64,000 nucleotides of DNA from JAKOQB01 sp036824465 (GTDB taxonomy: Bacteria; Pseudomonadota; Gammaproteobacteria; Burkholderiales; Burkholderiaceae_F), in assembly GCA_036824465.1 (NCBI GenBank), contig DAITAC010000007.1, positions 15,430-79,429 on the forward strand, read 5' to 3'. Position 1 is the first letter of the stretch; the number at the start of each line of letters is the position of its first letter. Of the stretch, positions 7,851 through 16,547 are shown in pieces. The notes under the pieces are model-generated. The model was not told the DNA's origin. It worked only from the letters and a program-made list of their open reading frames with translations, and made no database searches. The position numbers and the translations under genes are program-made.

Positions 7851-8846
7851 TTACTTGTAGCCGGCCGCTGCTGCCTCTTTCTGGATTGCCGCAATCAGGT
7901 CCTTGCCCACCCGGCTTTCCATGTCCTTGTACACGGGCAGCATCGCCTTGCGCCAGGCGGCTTTCTGTTTCTCGTCAAGCTGAATGATTTCGGTCTTGCC
8001 CGCCACCTTGATCCCGGCGAGCGCCATGTCGTTTTCCTGGCGGGCGATGGCATTGGCATAGCGTGTCGCGTCGCGCATCGCGCCCTCCAGCAGCGTGCGC
8101 AGGTCCGACGGCAGGCCGTTCCAGAACTTGGCGTTGACGATCACCGCATAACCGATGTATCCATGTTCGGACACGGTCAGGTACTTCTGCACCTCGTGCA
8201 TCTTCTGCGTGAAGACATTCGACGGCGTGTTCTCGGTGCCGTCGACCACGCCAGTCTGCAGCGCCTGATAAACCTCGCTGAAAGACATAACCTGCGGGAT
8301 CGCGCCGAGAGCGCGAAACTGCGCATCCAGCACCTTGGACGACTGGATACGCATCTTCTGGCCCTTGAAGTCATCCGGCATGCGTAGTGGCCGGTTGGCC
8401 GTCATCACCTTGAAGCCGTTGTCCCAGTAGGCCAGGCCCTTGATGCCCTTGCCCTCCAGCTTCTGGAACAGCGAGGCGCCCACTGTTCCTTCGGTCACAT
8501 GCGCCAGCACCGTCCGATCGGGAAAGATGAAAGGCAGGTCGAACACCTCGAACTCCTTGACCCCGAGCGGTCCGAACTTGGATACCGATGGCGCCAACAT
8601 CTGCACCGAGCCGAGCTGCAACGCCTCGATCTCCTCATTGTCCTTATAGAGCTGGCTGTTCGGATAGATCTCGATCTTGACGCGCCCGCCGGAGCGCTGC
8701 TCGGCCAGTTCCTTGAAGCGCAGCGCGCCCTTGCCTTTGGGTGTTTCATTGGTCACCACGTGACTGAACTTGATGACGATCGGCGCCTGGGCCAGCGCGA
8801 AAGGCGCCCCGAACAGCAGCGCCAGCAGGGCGATCCACTTCTTCAT
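7851..8846 (-). CDS. dctP: TRAP transporter DctP-family periplasmic receptor
   Basis: 331 residues starting M-K-K-W-I-A-L-L-A-L-L-F-G-A-P-F-A-L-A, a clear signal peptide with cleavage after A-L-A-Q-A. The mature part has I-K-F-S-H-V-V, the I-Y-P-N-S-Q-L-Y-K-D and the conserved substrate-carboxylate Arg region I-Q-S-S-K-V-L-D of DctP proteins. These receptors feed C4 and related dicarboxylates to DctQ-DctM. The ATG at 8846 is chosen because the upstream open frame has no signal character. No dctQ or dctM is present; in Pseudomonas the matching receptor gene is followed by both. Confidence 0.92.
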   Translation of the reverse strand: MKKWIALLALLFGAPFALAQAPIVIKFSHVVTNETPKGKGALRFKELAEQRSGGRVKIEIYPNSQLYKDNEEIEALQLGSVQMLAPSVSKFGPLGVKEFEVFDLPFIFPDRTVLAHVTEGTVGASLFQKLEGKGIKGLAYWDNGFKVMTANRPLRMPDDFKGQKMRIQSSKVLDAQFRALGAIPQVMSFSEVYQALQTGVVDGTENTPSNVFTQKMHEVQKYLTVSEHGYIGYAVIVNAKFWNGLPSDLRTLLEGAMRDATRYANAIARQENDMALAGIKVAGKTEIIQLDEKQKAAWRKAMLPVYKDMESRVGKDLIAAIQKEAAAAGYK

Positions 8847-8919
8847 GTCATGTCTCCTCTTGCAGTCGTAATCGCGATCGGTCGGAATGAATGGCGAGGG
8901 CTGCTCTTCGTATTTTCGT

Positions 8920-10287
8920 TCAATTCTTCGAAGCGAAGAAAAGGGGCACGCGATCCGCCTGCGCGATGGACCAGGCACGTTCGATTACCCCGTTCATCTC
9001 TTCCTCGGTCGCCGCACCGCTGAACTCTGCGAGGCGCAGGGCCTTGGCACGCAATTCATCGCGGCTCAACGTGTTTCCCGGGTCGCCTTTGGGTTCGTCG
9101 ACGCGTCCGTGCAGGCGCCGGCCATCGGTGGTGATCACCGTCACCTTGCCGATCCAGCGTTTCGGGTACGCGGCATCGACCTCTGGATCGAACTCCATGC
9201 GCACCCGCTCGCGCAGGTCGACGGTATCCGCATCGAGGAAGTGAGCCTCGAACTCGGGCAGGCCGGCGTGATGGAAGCGCGCCGCCAGGGCAAGCACGGT
9301 TCCCATCGAGAATTTCGACTGATGCACGGTCGACGGCTGCGTCACGGGACCAAGCACATCGAGCGCCGCGCGATGCACATGCGCGGTCACCTGCGCAATC
9401 TGCGCCGGCTGCAGCGCATACTCGCGCATCACCTGCAGCAGCGCATCGGCGGCGGGATGCGTGTGACGGCATGACGCGTGGTACTTGAACGAGGTCTCCG
9501 CGGTCGCCCAGCGCGCACCGAGGGCGTCGGTGAGCTTTGCCGCGTCGGCGTCGCGCGCCATGCCGGCCGCCATGCCCTGTGGGCCTTCGAGAATACGGCG
9601 CGCCCCCGTGAAGCCGTCACGCGCCAGATACGCGGCCGCGAGACCGGCACCGGCCGCATGGGCGGTGTGCAGCTGCTTGGAGTCGGCCGCGTCGCGCAGG
9701 AATTCCCACAGGCCGGCCGACTGCGTGCCCGCCGAGCCGAACGCGTGCAGCATCTGCTCCGGGGTGAGGTCGAGCAGCCGTCCCACCGCCGCCGCCGCCG
9801 CCAAGGTGCCTGCCGTGCCGGTGGTGTGGAAGATCTTGTAGTGCTCGCGTCCGAGAAACTCGCCGACGCGGATGCCGACTTCGTAGCCGGCCACGGCGGC
9901 CACCAGCAGGTCCGTGCCGCTGCGTCCCAGCGCCTGCGCCACCGCAAGCGCGGGCGGAAAGACAACCGTCGCGGGGTGAAAAACCGAGCCGTTATGCACA
10001 TCGTCCTGCTCCGCGACATGCGACGACGCAGCGTTGATGGTGGCCGCCATCAGGGGGCTGGTGCGGCGACGGTGAATCAGCACTTCGCTTGGACCATCGC
10101 TCGGGCCCATCGCCTCGCTGAAGCGTGCGATCGATTCGACTGCGCGCGCACCCTTGCCGGCAAGCGCGGACGCGATCCAGTCGACGAAAAGATCTTCCGT
10201 TCGCCGCAGGACTGGCGCCGGGATGTCGCCGATGCGCAGCGTTGCAGCGAAGGTCGCAAGCGTCCTGCTGGGATGATCGTCAGCCAT
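8920..10287 (-). CDS. MmgE/PrpD-family protein (2-methylcitrate dehydratase / cis-aconitate decarboxylase fold)
   Basis: 455 residues from the ATG at 10287, full length for the family. Typical signatures include D-W-I-A-S-A-L-A-G, the H-V-A-E-Q-D-D-V-H-N-G-S-V-F-H-P active-site stretch, and F-K-Y-H-A-S-C-R-H-T-H-P. Members dehydrate 2-methylcitrate or, as in IRG1/CadA, decarboxylate cis-aconitate to itaconate. It lies between the DctP gene and the CoA transferase gene (16-base gap upstream), the position a family member also occupies in the Pseudomonas itaconate locus. The reaction is not settled by sequence. Confidence 0.87.
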   Translation of the reverse strand: MADDHPSRTLATFAATLRIGDIPAPVLRRTEDLFVDWIASALAGKGARAVESIARFSEAMGPSDGPSEVLIHRRRTSPLMAATINAASSHVAEQDDVHNGSVFHPATVVFPPALAVAQALGRSGTDLLVAAVAGYEVGIRVGEFLGREHYKIFHTTGTAGTLAAAAAVGRLLDLTPEQMLHAFGSAGTQSAGLWEFLRDAADSKQLHTAHAAGAGLAAAYLARDGFTGARRILEGPQGMAAGMARDADAAKLTDALGARWATAETSFKYHASCRHTHPAADALLQVMREYALQPAQIAQVTAHVHRAALDVLGPVTQPSTVHQSKFSMGTVLALAARFHHAGLPEFEAHFLDADTVDLRERVRMEFDPEVDAAYPKRWIGKVTVITTDGRRLHGRVDEPKGDPGNTLSRDELRAKALRLAEFSGAATEEEMNGVIERAWSIAQADRVPLFFASKN

Positions 10288-10303
10288 GTCCTGAATCCAC
10301 TCG

Positions 10304-11497
10304 TCAGAAAGCGCCCTGCGTGTGCAATTGTCCGATCTCGGCCTGCCCATAGCCAAGTTCCTCGAGGATGGCCGCCGAGTGCTGGCCCAGCGCGGGCACG
10401 GCGTCCATGCGCGGCGAGAATTGCTCCGGCATCCCCGGCGGCAGCAGTGCGTGGACGCGGCCGGCGGGCGTGTCGACTTCGGTCCAGCGTCCGCGCGCCT
10501 TCAGTTGCGGATGCGCCCACACGTCGCTCAGCGAGTTGACCTGTGCGTTGGCGATCTGCGCTTCATCGAGACGCGCCACGAGTTGCTCGGCCGACAGATC
10601 CGCGAGCACACCGACGATAAGCGCATGCAATTCCTTGCGCGCCGCCACGCGCAACGCGTTGGAGGCGAAGCGCGCATCGGTGGCGAGCTGCGGCTGACGC
10701 AGCACCTTGACGCAGAACTCAGCCCACTCGCGCTCGTTCTGCAGGCCGAGCATCACGGTCTTGCCGTCGCCGGTCGGAAACGGACCGTACGGATAGATCG
10801 TTGCGTGCGCGGCGCCGGTGCGCGGCGGCGGTGTCGCGCCTTCGAACGCGTAGTACAGCGGATAACTCATCCACTCGACCATGCTCTCAAGCATCGATAC
10901 GTCGATGCGGCAGCCGAGCCCGGTCTTGCCACGCTCGATCAGCGCCGCGAGGATGTTGGTGTAGCCGTACATGCCGGCGGCGATGTCGGCGATCGAGCAG
11001 CCGGCCTTCGAAGGTTCGTCCGGCGTGCCGGTGATCGACAGGAAACCGGATTCGCTCTGGATCAGCAGGTCGTACGCCTTCTTGTCGCGGTACGGACCGG
11101 GACGCTCGCGATCGTCGCCATAGCCGGAGATATCGCAGACGATCAGGCGCGGGAAGCGCGCATGCAATACCTCGAACGACAGCCCGAGCCGATCAGCCGC
11201 ACCCGGTGCGAGGTTTTGCACAAGTACATCGGCACGCGCGAGCAGCCGGCCGAGGATCTCCGGCGCGCGCGCGTGCTTCAGATCCAGCGTCAGGCTTTCC
11301 TTGGAGCGGTTGGTCCAGACGAAATGCGACGCCTGCCCGCGCACGCGGGTGTCATAGGCGCGCGCGAAGTCGCCTACCCCGGGCCGCTCGACCTTGATCA
11401 CGCGCGCGCCAAGGTCGGCCAGTTGCCGCGTGCAGAACGGCGCGGCGATCGCGTGCTCCAGTGAGACGACGGTGATGCCGTCGAGCGGGCGTGGCAT
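10304..11497 (-). CDS. Class III (CaiB/BaiF) CoA transferase, candidate itaconate CoA transferase
   Basis: 397 residues. N-terminal V-V-S-L-E-H-A-I-A-A-P-F-C-T-R-Q-L-A-D-L-G begins the CoA-binding half, and the catalytic aspartate is expected in C-S-I-A-D-I-A-A-G-M-Y-G at about residue 170. Family III enzymes move CoA from succinyl-CoA (or another acyl-CoA) to a dicarboxylate through an aspartyl anhydride. Given the MaoC-type hydratase and CitE-like lyase in the same operon, activation of itaconate or mesaconate is the best guess. The start shares one base with the stop of the acyl-CoA dehydrogenase gene (TGATG). Confidence 0.88.
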   Translation of the reverse strand: MPRPLDGITVVSLEHAIAAPFCTRQLADLGARVIKVERPGVGDFARAYDTRVRGQASHFVWTNRSKESLTLDLKHARAPEILGRLLARADVLVQNLAPGAADRLGLSFEVLHARFPRLIVCDISGYGDDRERPGPYRDKKAYDLLIQSESGFLSITGTPDEPSKAGCSIADIAAGMYGYTNILAALIERGKTGLGCRIDVSMLESMVEWMSYPLYYAFEGATPPPRTGAAHATIYPYGPFPTGDGKTVMLGLQNEREWAEFCVKVLRQPQLATDARFASNALRVAARKELHALIVGVLADLSAEQLVARLDEAQIANAQVNSLSDVWAHPQLKARGRWTEVDTPAGRVHALLPPGMPEQFSPRMDAVPALGQHSAAILEELGYGQAEIGQLHTQGAF

Positions 11498-12657
11498 CAG
11501 AAGCTCCGCGGCAGGCCAAGCAGGTGCTCGGCGATATACGACAGGATCAGGTTCGCCGAGATGGGCGCGACCTGATACAGGCGGGTCTCTCGGAACTTAC
11601 GCTCGACGTCGTACTCGCAGGCAAAACCGAACCCGCCGTGGTACTGCAGGCACGCATTGGCCGCTTCCCACGACGCCTTGGCGGCCAGATGCTTGGCCAT
11701 GTTGGCCTCCGCGCCGCAAGGCTGATGCGCATCGAAGAGATCGCACGCCTTCCAGCGCATCAGGTTGGCCGCCTCGACCTCGATGTAGGCCTCCGCGATC
11801 GGGAACTGCACGCCCTGGTTCTGGCCGATCGGCCGGCCGAACACGATGCGGTCTTTCGCGTACCTGGTCACGCGCTCGATGAACCAGTAGCCGTCGCCGA
11901 TGCATTCGGCCGCGATCAGCGTGCGCTCCGCATTCAGTCCGTCGAGGATGTACTTGAATCCTTGCCCTTCGTTGCCGATCAGGTTCTCCGCCGGAATCTC
12001 CAGGTTCTCGAAGAAGAGTTCATTGGTCTCGTGATTGACCATGTTGGGGATCGGCCGCACCGTCATGCCCTTGCGAATCGCATCATGCAGGTCGACGAGG
12101 AAGATCGACATGCCTTCCGATTTCTTCTTCACCTCAGCGAGTGGCGTGGTGCGTGCGAGCAGGATCATCAGGTCCGAGTGCTGCACGCGGGAAATCCATA
12201 CCTTCTGCCCGTTGACAACGTAGCGGTCGCCTTTCCTGACGGCAGTCGTCTTGATCTTCGTCGTATCGGTGCCGGTCGTGGGCTCGGTCACCGCCATCGA
12301 CTGCAGCCGCAGCTCGCCACTAGCGATCTTCGGCAGGTATTTCTGCTTCTGCTCGCTTGAGCCGTGGCGCAGCAGCGTGCCCATGTTGTACATCTGGCCG
12401 TGGCAGGCGCCCGAGTTGCCGCCCGAGCGATTGATCTCTTCCATGATCACGCTCGCCTCGGCAAGCCCCAGCCCCGAGCCGCCGTAGTCCTGCGGGATCA
12501 TCGCGGCGAGCCAGCCGGCCTTCGTCAACGCCTCGACGAACGCCTCCGGGTAGCCGCGCTGCTCATCGACTTTGCGGTGGTATTCGTCGGGGTACTGCGC
12601 GCACAGCGCACGCACGGCATCGCGAATGTCCTGGTATTTGTCGGTTGCGGGTCGCAT
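11497..12657 (-). CDS. Acyl-CoA dehydrogenase-family flavoprotein
   Basis: 386 residues from the ATG at 12657; an alternative ATG lies four codons upstream. The three ACAD domains are present: the helical N-terminus, the beta domain with M-A-V-T-E-P-T-T-G-T-D-T-T and V-W-I-S-R-V, and the C-terminal helical domain with C-L-Q-Y-H-G-G-F-G-F. The catalytic Glu usually found in a Y-E-G-T motif is absent: the site reads L-Y-Q-V-A-P-I-S with Gln at 362. Either another acid serves as base or the protein acts on an unusual substrate. An ACAD paralogue of unknown role also sits in the Pseudomonas itaconate locus. Confidence 0.88.
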   Translation of the reverse strand: MRPATDKYQDIRDAVRALCAQYPDEYHRKVDEQRGYPEAFVEALTKAGWLAAMIPQDYGGSGLGLAEASVIMEEINRSGGNSGACHGQMYNMGTLLRHGSSEQKQKYLPKIASGELRLQSMAVTEPTTGTDTTKIKTTAVRKGDRYVVNGQKVWISRVQHSDLMILLARTTPLAEVKKKSEGMSIFLVDLHDAIRKGMTVRPIPNMVNHETNELFFENLEIPAENLIGNEGQGFKYILDGLNAERTLIAAECIGDGYWFIERVTRYAKDRIVFGRPIGQNQGVQFPIAEAYIEVEAANLMRWKACDLFDAHQPCGAEANMAKHLAAKASWEAANACLQYHGGFGFACEYDVERKFRETRLYQVAPISANLILSYIAEHLLGLPRSF

Positions 12658-12679
12658 TGATCGATCCATCCAAAAGTGG

Positions 12680-13528
12680 TCAGGCGAGTTCGGCCGTGGC
12701 GTCCATCGCCAGCGCTCCCTCGTGGTCGCGCGCCCACAGTGCGATGCGCCCCTGCTGGTGCCGGCCGCAGACCGTGAAACGGTGAATGTCGAACAGCGGT
12801 CGCACGGCCTTGAACGCAAAGCGACTGATGCGCGCGTTCGGAACGTTGCGTCGCGCGAGGTCGAGCAGCAGCGTGGCGATCAGCGGTCCGTGCACGATCA
12901 GGCCGGGATACCCTTCGACCCCGGTGACGTAATCGCGATCGTAGTGGATGCGATGGCCGTTAAACGTCAGCGCCGAATAGCGGAACAGCAGCACCGGGTC
13001 CGGCACGATCTCGCGCGCGAAATCGCATTCCTGCGGCGCAGGTTGCGGCGCGGTCGCCGGCGCATCGGGCCGCGGCGGGTCGCGGTAGACGATGTCGTGT
13101 TCCTCGATCAGCGCCAGGCCGCGGGCATTGGTGATCTCGTGCCGTACGCAGACGAAGACGAGGGCGCCGCTGCGACCTTCCTTGATGGTGACATCCACAA
13201 TCCGGGACAGGCGCGTGATTGCATCGCCGACCTGTAACGGGTGGTTGAACTGCAGACGGCCGCCGGCCCACATCCGGCGCGGCAGAGGAACCGGGGGCAG
13301 GAATCCGCCGCGCTTCGGGTGTCCATCGGGTCCGAGTTCGCTTTGTCTTGCCGCGGGATTGAAGAACATCCAGTGCCATAGCGGCGGCATGTCCGAGCCC
13401 GGTACCGGCTCGGGGTCATCGCGATCAAGCGTGGCCGACAACGCCGCCAGCGACGCCGCAGTCACCAGATCGACGCGCTGCTCGGTCCGTCCCACCCACT
13501 CCCGTAATCGATCGAGGTCTGTCGTCAT
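12680..13528 (-). CDS. MaoC/HTD2-type FAS1-like hydratase, candidate itaconyl-CoA/mesaconyl-CoA hydratase
   Basis: 282 residues, a double hot-dog protein. The N-terminal half has the FAS1-like dehydratase features (W-H-W-M-F-F-N-P, P-R-R-M-W-A-G-G-R-L-Q-F) and the C-terminal half the MaoC pattern F-N-G-H-R-I-H-Y-D with G-Y-P-G-L-I-V-H-G-P. Relatives are mesaconyl-C4-CoA and itaconyl-CoA hydratases that produce citramalyl-CoA. The start at 13528 is supported by AAAGGGG upstream; the open frame continues to 13774 but without family similarity. It is the first gene of the nine-gene operon, so the promoter should lie in 13529-13821. Confidence 0.85.
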   Translation of the reverse strand: MTTDLDRLREWVGRTEQRVDLVTAASLAALSATLDRDDPEPVPGSDMPPLWHWMFFNPAARQSELGPDGHPKRGGFLPPVPLPRRMWAGGRLQFNHPLQVGDAITRLSRIVDVTIKEGRSGALVFVCVRHEITNARGLALIEEHDIVYRDPPRPDAPATAPQPAPQECDFAREIVPDPVLLFRYSALTFNGHRIHYDRDYVTGVEGYPGLIVHGPLIATLLLDLARRNVPNARISRFAFKAVRPLFDIHRFTVCGRHQQGRIALWARDHEGALAMDATAELA

Positions 13529-13821
13529 CGTGCGCCCCTTTCCGGCAGACAGGATGCCAGCTTGAACCGACTCCACGGAACCGGCAATTCGCTTTTCGGA
13601 AAGCTGCCCTTCGGCTGCCGTTAACCCGCATGCTGTACCTGACAGCGTTGCACCAAAGCGCACCGCCACCTTTTCGATCCTTATCCACCCGATCCTCGTA
13701 TCGTGACCTCTCGCGATCCAGTTGATCGGTAACATCAAGCCTTGACCGGCGGCAAACCCTGCAGCTTCGGGCAAACCGGATCGGTTCCCGCAGCTATTGC
13801 GCCCCAGGAGGCAGCCCTGTC

Positions 13822-14031
13822 ATGACCGACCATGTCTACAAGCACATCGAGCTCACTGGATCGTCGAGCAAGAGCAGCGACGACGCGATCCGCAACGCGC
13901 TCGCCAAGGCGGCAAAGACGATCCACAACATGCGCTGGTTTCAGGTTGTCGAGTCGCGCGGCCACATCGACAAGGGAGTGGTCGCGCATTGGCAGGTGAC
14001 GATCAAGGTCGGCTTTTCCCTCGACGAATGA
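13822..14031 (+). CDS. Dodecin-family flavin-binding protein
   Basis: 69 residues, exactly the size of dodecins. The sequence starts with V-Y-K-H-I-E-L-T-G-S-S and keeps the flavin-stacking Trp (W39 in R-W-F-Q-V-V-E) and the flavin-contacting Gln (Q58 in H-W-Q-V-T-I-K-V-G-F). Dodecins form dodecameric shells that store or buffer flavins (or CoA in some bacteria). An AGGAGG-like site precedes the ATG. It is divergent from the CoA/dicarboxylate operon and followed after 76 bases by an MDR oxidoreductase gene on the same strand. Confidence 0.93.
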   Translation: MTDHVYKHIELTGSSSKSSDDAIRNALAKAAKTIHNMRWFQVVESRGHIDKGVVAHWQVTIKVGFSLDE

Positions 14032-14107
14032 GCACGGCACGCGTTTCGCCGGCGCCGTCTGATTGCTGACGGCAGTCGATCCGGTTTCAAGGACAAGGAC
14101 CCACACC

Positions 14108-15121
14108 ATGCGCGTATTCCAGATCCAGGACGACTGGGGGATGGACCATCTGCAACTGGCCGCCCGGACCGATCCGCGGCCGGGACCGGGGCAGGTGTTG
14201 ATCAGGATGAAAGCTTCGTCGCTCAACTACCGCGACCTCGTGGTCCCCAACCGCGGCTACGGCTCGTTTACCGGCACGCTGCCGCTGATTCCAATCTCCG
14301 ATGGCGTGGGTGAAGTCGTTGAAGTCGGCAGTGGTGTCACGCGCGTGAAGGTCGGCGACCGCGTGTGCCCCTGCTTTCACCAGGGCTGGACCGCCGGCGA
14401 GCCGAATCTCGAGCGTCTGACGCAGACGCTCGGTGGCCCGATCGACGGCACGATGGCTGACCTGATGTGTCTGTCCGAAACCGGCGTGGCGAAGGCGCCC
14501 GCACACCTGTCGGACGAAGAAGCCGCCACGCTGCCCTGCGCGGCGCTCACCGCGTGGAGCGCGCTCGTCACGTACGACGAGTTGCGCCCCGGTTCACGTG
14601 TGCTGGTTCAGGGCACGGGCGGTGTGGCCCTGTTCGCTCTGCAATTCGCCAAGCTGCTCGGTGCGCACGTGACCGTGATCTCTTCGAGCGATGAGAAACT
14701 CGCCCGCGTCAGGCAACTTGGCGCCGATGCGGGAATCAACTACACGACCACGCCCGAGTGGTCCAAGCCCGCGCGCGAGTTGAGCGGCGGCGGCGGATTC
14801 GATCACATCGTCGAACTCGGCGGCGAGAAGACACTGCCGCAATCGCTGCGCTGCATCCGCCCGGGCGGAACGATCTCGATGATCGGCGTGTTGTCGGGGT
14901 CGAGCCTCGCCGCGCCGCTCGGACTTGTCGTCACGCGGCAGGTGCGATTGCAGGGCATCACGGTCGGGCATCGCGACGGCTTCGAGGCAATGTTGCGTGC
15001 GATCGATCAGCACAAGTTGAGGCCGGTCATCGATCGCGTGTTCGCCTTCGAGCGTCTCAAGGACGCGATGGCGCATCTGAAGAGCGGCAAGCAATTCGGC
15101 AAGATCTGCATCCGGCATTAG
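14108..15121 (+). CDS. Zinc-independent MDR-family NAD(P)-dependent alcohol dehydrogenase/quinone reductase
   Basis: 337 residues from the ATG at 14108, preceded by AAGGAC. The MDR fold is clear: K-A-S-S-L-N-Y-R-D-L (36-43 region, with Asn where zinc enzymes have the catalytic Cys), P-C-A-A-L-T-A-W-S-A, and the dinucleotide-binding loop G-T-G-G-V-A-L-F-A at about 169. The missing zinc ligand points to the quinone-oxidoreductase-like branch. The substrate is unknown. The next gene on the strand is 272 bases away behind a riboswitch-like leader, so it is probably a separate transcript. Confidence 0.88.
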   Translation: MRVFQIQDDWGMDHLQLAARTDPRPGPGQVLIRMKASSLNYRDLVVPNRGYGSFTGTLPLIPISDGVGEVVEVGSGVTRVKVGDRVCPCFHQGWTAGEPNLERLTQTLGGPIDGTMADLMCLSETGVAKAPAHLSDEEAATLPCAALTAWSALVTYDELRPGSRVLVQGTGGVALFALQFAKLLGAHVTVISSSDEKLARVRQLGADAGINYTTTPEWSKPARELSGGGGFDHIVELGGEKTLPQSLRCIRPGGTISMIGVLSGSSLAAPLGLVVTRQVRLQGITVGHRDGFEAMLRAIDQHKLRPVIDRVFAFERLKDAMAHLKSGKQFGKICIRH

Positions 15122-15202
15122 TCGCATGGTGCCGGGATTCCCAGGGTCCAGAGGGGTGTTCGCTTGACGCAATGCGCTCGCCGCTGGTCTAATCCGCCCG
15201 CC

Positions 15203-15392
15203 TCTGATGGGGAGTAGCACGCAGACGTTCGCAATGCGAACCTGCTGCGGTGTCGTCAATACGGCGTAGTGGATCGCGCAGGCGCATGATCCCTCGCCCG
15301 GCGCCGCAGGCCGGCTTTGCCGGTCGGCAAGACCAAACGAGCATTCGTCCCGATTCAACGGTCCGCGCTTGGCCGATTAACTGAGGCAAATC
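15203..15392 (+). ncRNA. yybP-ykoY-type (manganese) riboswitch leader
   Basis: The 5' side carries G-G-G-G-A-G-T-A-G-C at 15209-15218, the conserved strand of the yybP-ykoY aptamer, followed by a 6-bp perfect hairpin (15227-15232 with 15236-15241), a G-T-C-A-A-T-A-C segment at 15253-15260 resembling the second conserved strand, and a GC-rich hairpin (15311-15315 with 15319-15323). It lies directly ahead of a TerC-family gene, the most frequent partner of this riboswitch. The class senses Mn2+. The 3' limit and the expression platform are not resolved by eye; a start-codon-proximal mechanism is likely since no U-tract is seen. Confidence 0.75.
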
Positions 15393-15393
15393 C

Positions 15394-16404
15394 ATGATTT
15401 CCGTCGGCACTCCGCTGATGTGGACGCTGTTTGCAGCGTTCGTTTTCATTGCCCTGCTGGTCGATTTCCTTGCGATGAACAAGCAGGGCGCGCACAGGGT
15501 ATCGATCAGGGAGGCGGCCGTCTGGTCGCTGATCTGGATCGCGGTGTCATTCGTCTTCTGCGGCTGGTTCTGGTGGTACCTGGGCGGCGCGCAGGGCAGC
15601 CAGGTCGCCGGCACGCGGGCGCTCGAGTTCGTGACCGGCTACCTGGTCGAAAAGGCACTCGCGGTCGACAACATCTTCGTGTTCCTGATGGTGTTCACGT
15701 ATTTTGCGGTGCCGGCCGAGTCCCAGAAGCGCGTGCTGATGATCGGCATCCTGGGCGCGCTCGTGCTGCGCGCGGTGATGATCCTGGTCGGCGCGTGGCT
15801 GATCGCGCAGTTCGACTGGATCCTGTACATCTTCGGCGCGTTCCTCGTGTTCACCGGCGTCAAGATGTGGTGGGCGGCAGGACAGGAGCCGGACCTCGAA
15901 GCCAATCCGGCGCTGAGGTGGATTCGCAGTCATTTGAAGATCGCGCCGGGATACGACGGCGAGAAGTTCTTCACCATCGTCAACGGGGTGAAGATGGCGA
16001 CACCGCTGACCGTCGTGATCGCGCTGATCGGCATCGTCGATGTCATCTTCGCGGTTGACTCGATCCCGGCGATCTTCGCGATCACGACCGATCCTTTCAT
16101 CGTGCTGACGTCCAACGTGTTTGCAATCCTCGGCCTGCGCGCGATGTACTTCCTGCTTGCCGGCATGCACGAGCGCTTCCACCTGTTGTCCTACGGCCTG
16201 GCGATCGTGCTGGCATTCATCGGCATCAAGATGCTGCTGCTCGACGTCTACAAGATCCCAGTCGCCTGGTCATTGGTCGTCACCGTCATCGTGCTGGCGG
16301 TCACGATGCTGCTGTCACTGCGGATTCCACCCAGGGGAGCGGCCGGCGGCGCCTATCCGTTCCGCGCGAAAGCCAGGGGCGATCACGAAAGCCCGCACGG
16401 CTGA
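15394..16404 (+). CDS. TerC/Alx-family integral membrane protein, probable manganese exporter
   Basis: 336 residues with about eight or nine membrane segments. The TerC signature is clear: W-T-L-F-A-A-F-V-F-I-A-L-L-V-D-F at the start, V-E-K-A-L-A-V-D-N-I-F-V-F and I-F-A-V-D-S-I-P-A-I-F-A-I-T near the middle and end; the two acidic N/D-containing helices are thought to bind metal. Length and pattern match Alx of E. coli, a Mn2+ exporter under a yybP-ykoY riboswitch. The same leader type precedes this gene, which supports Mn homeostasis as the role. No other tellurite-resistance gene is nearby. Confidence 0.92.
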   Translation: MISVGTPLMWTLFAAFVFIALLVDFLAMNKQGAHRVSIREAAVWSLIWIAVSFVFCGWFWWYLGGAQGSQVAGTRALEFVTGYLVEKALAVDNIFVFLMVFTYFAVPAESQKRVLMIGILGALVLRAVMILVGAWLIAQFDWILYIFGAFLVFTGVKMWWAAGQEPDLEANPALRWIRSHLKIAPGYDGEKFFTIVNGVKMATPLTVVIALIGIVDVIFAVDSIPAIFAITTDPFIVLTSNVFAILGLRAMYFLLAGMHERFHLLSYGLAIVLAFIGIKMLLLDVYKIPVAWSLVVTVIVLAVTMLLSLRIPPRGAAGGAYPFRAKARGDHESPHG

Positions 16405-16547
16405 GCGGGTCTGCCCGGCTGCCACGCGGGCGGCTACGGACGGTCGCGCATGCGGACCGATGTCGATCGGATCAAGGCGCCGGCTGTCACCATCGACTAG
16501 AGTTCATTCGCGACCAGCAGACATGAATAAACGCCGGCCGCCCGAAG

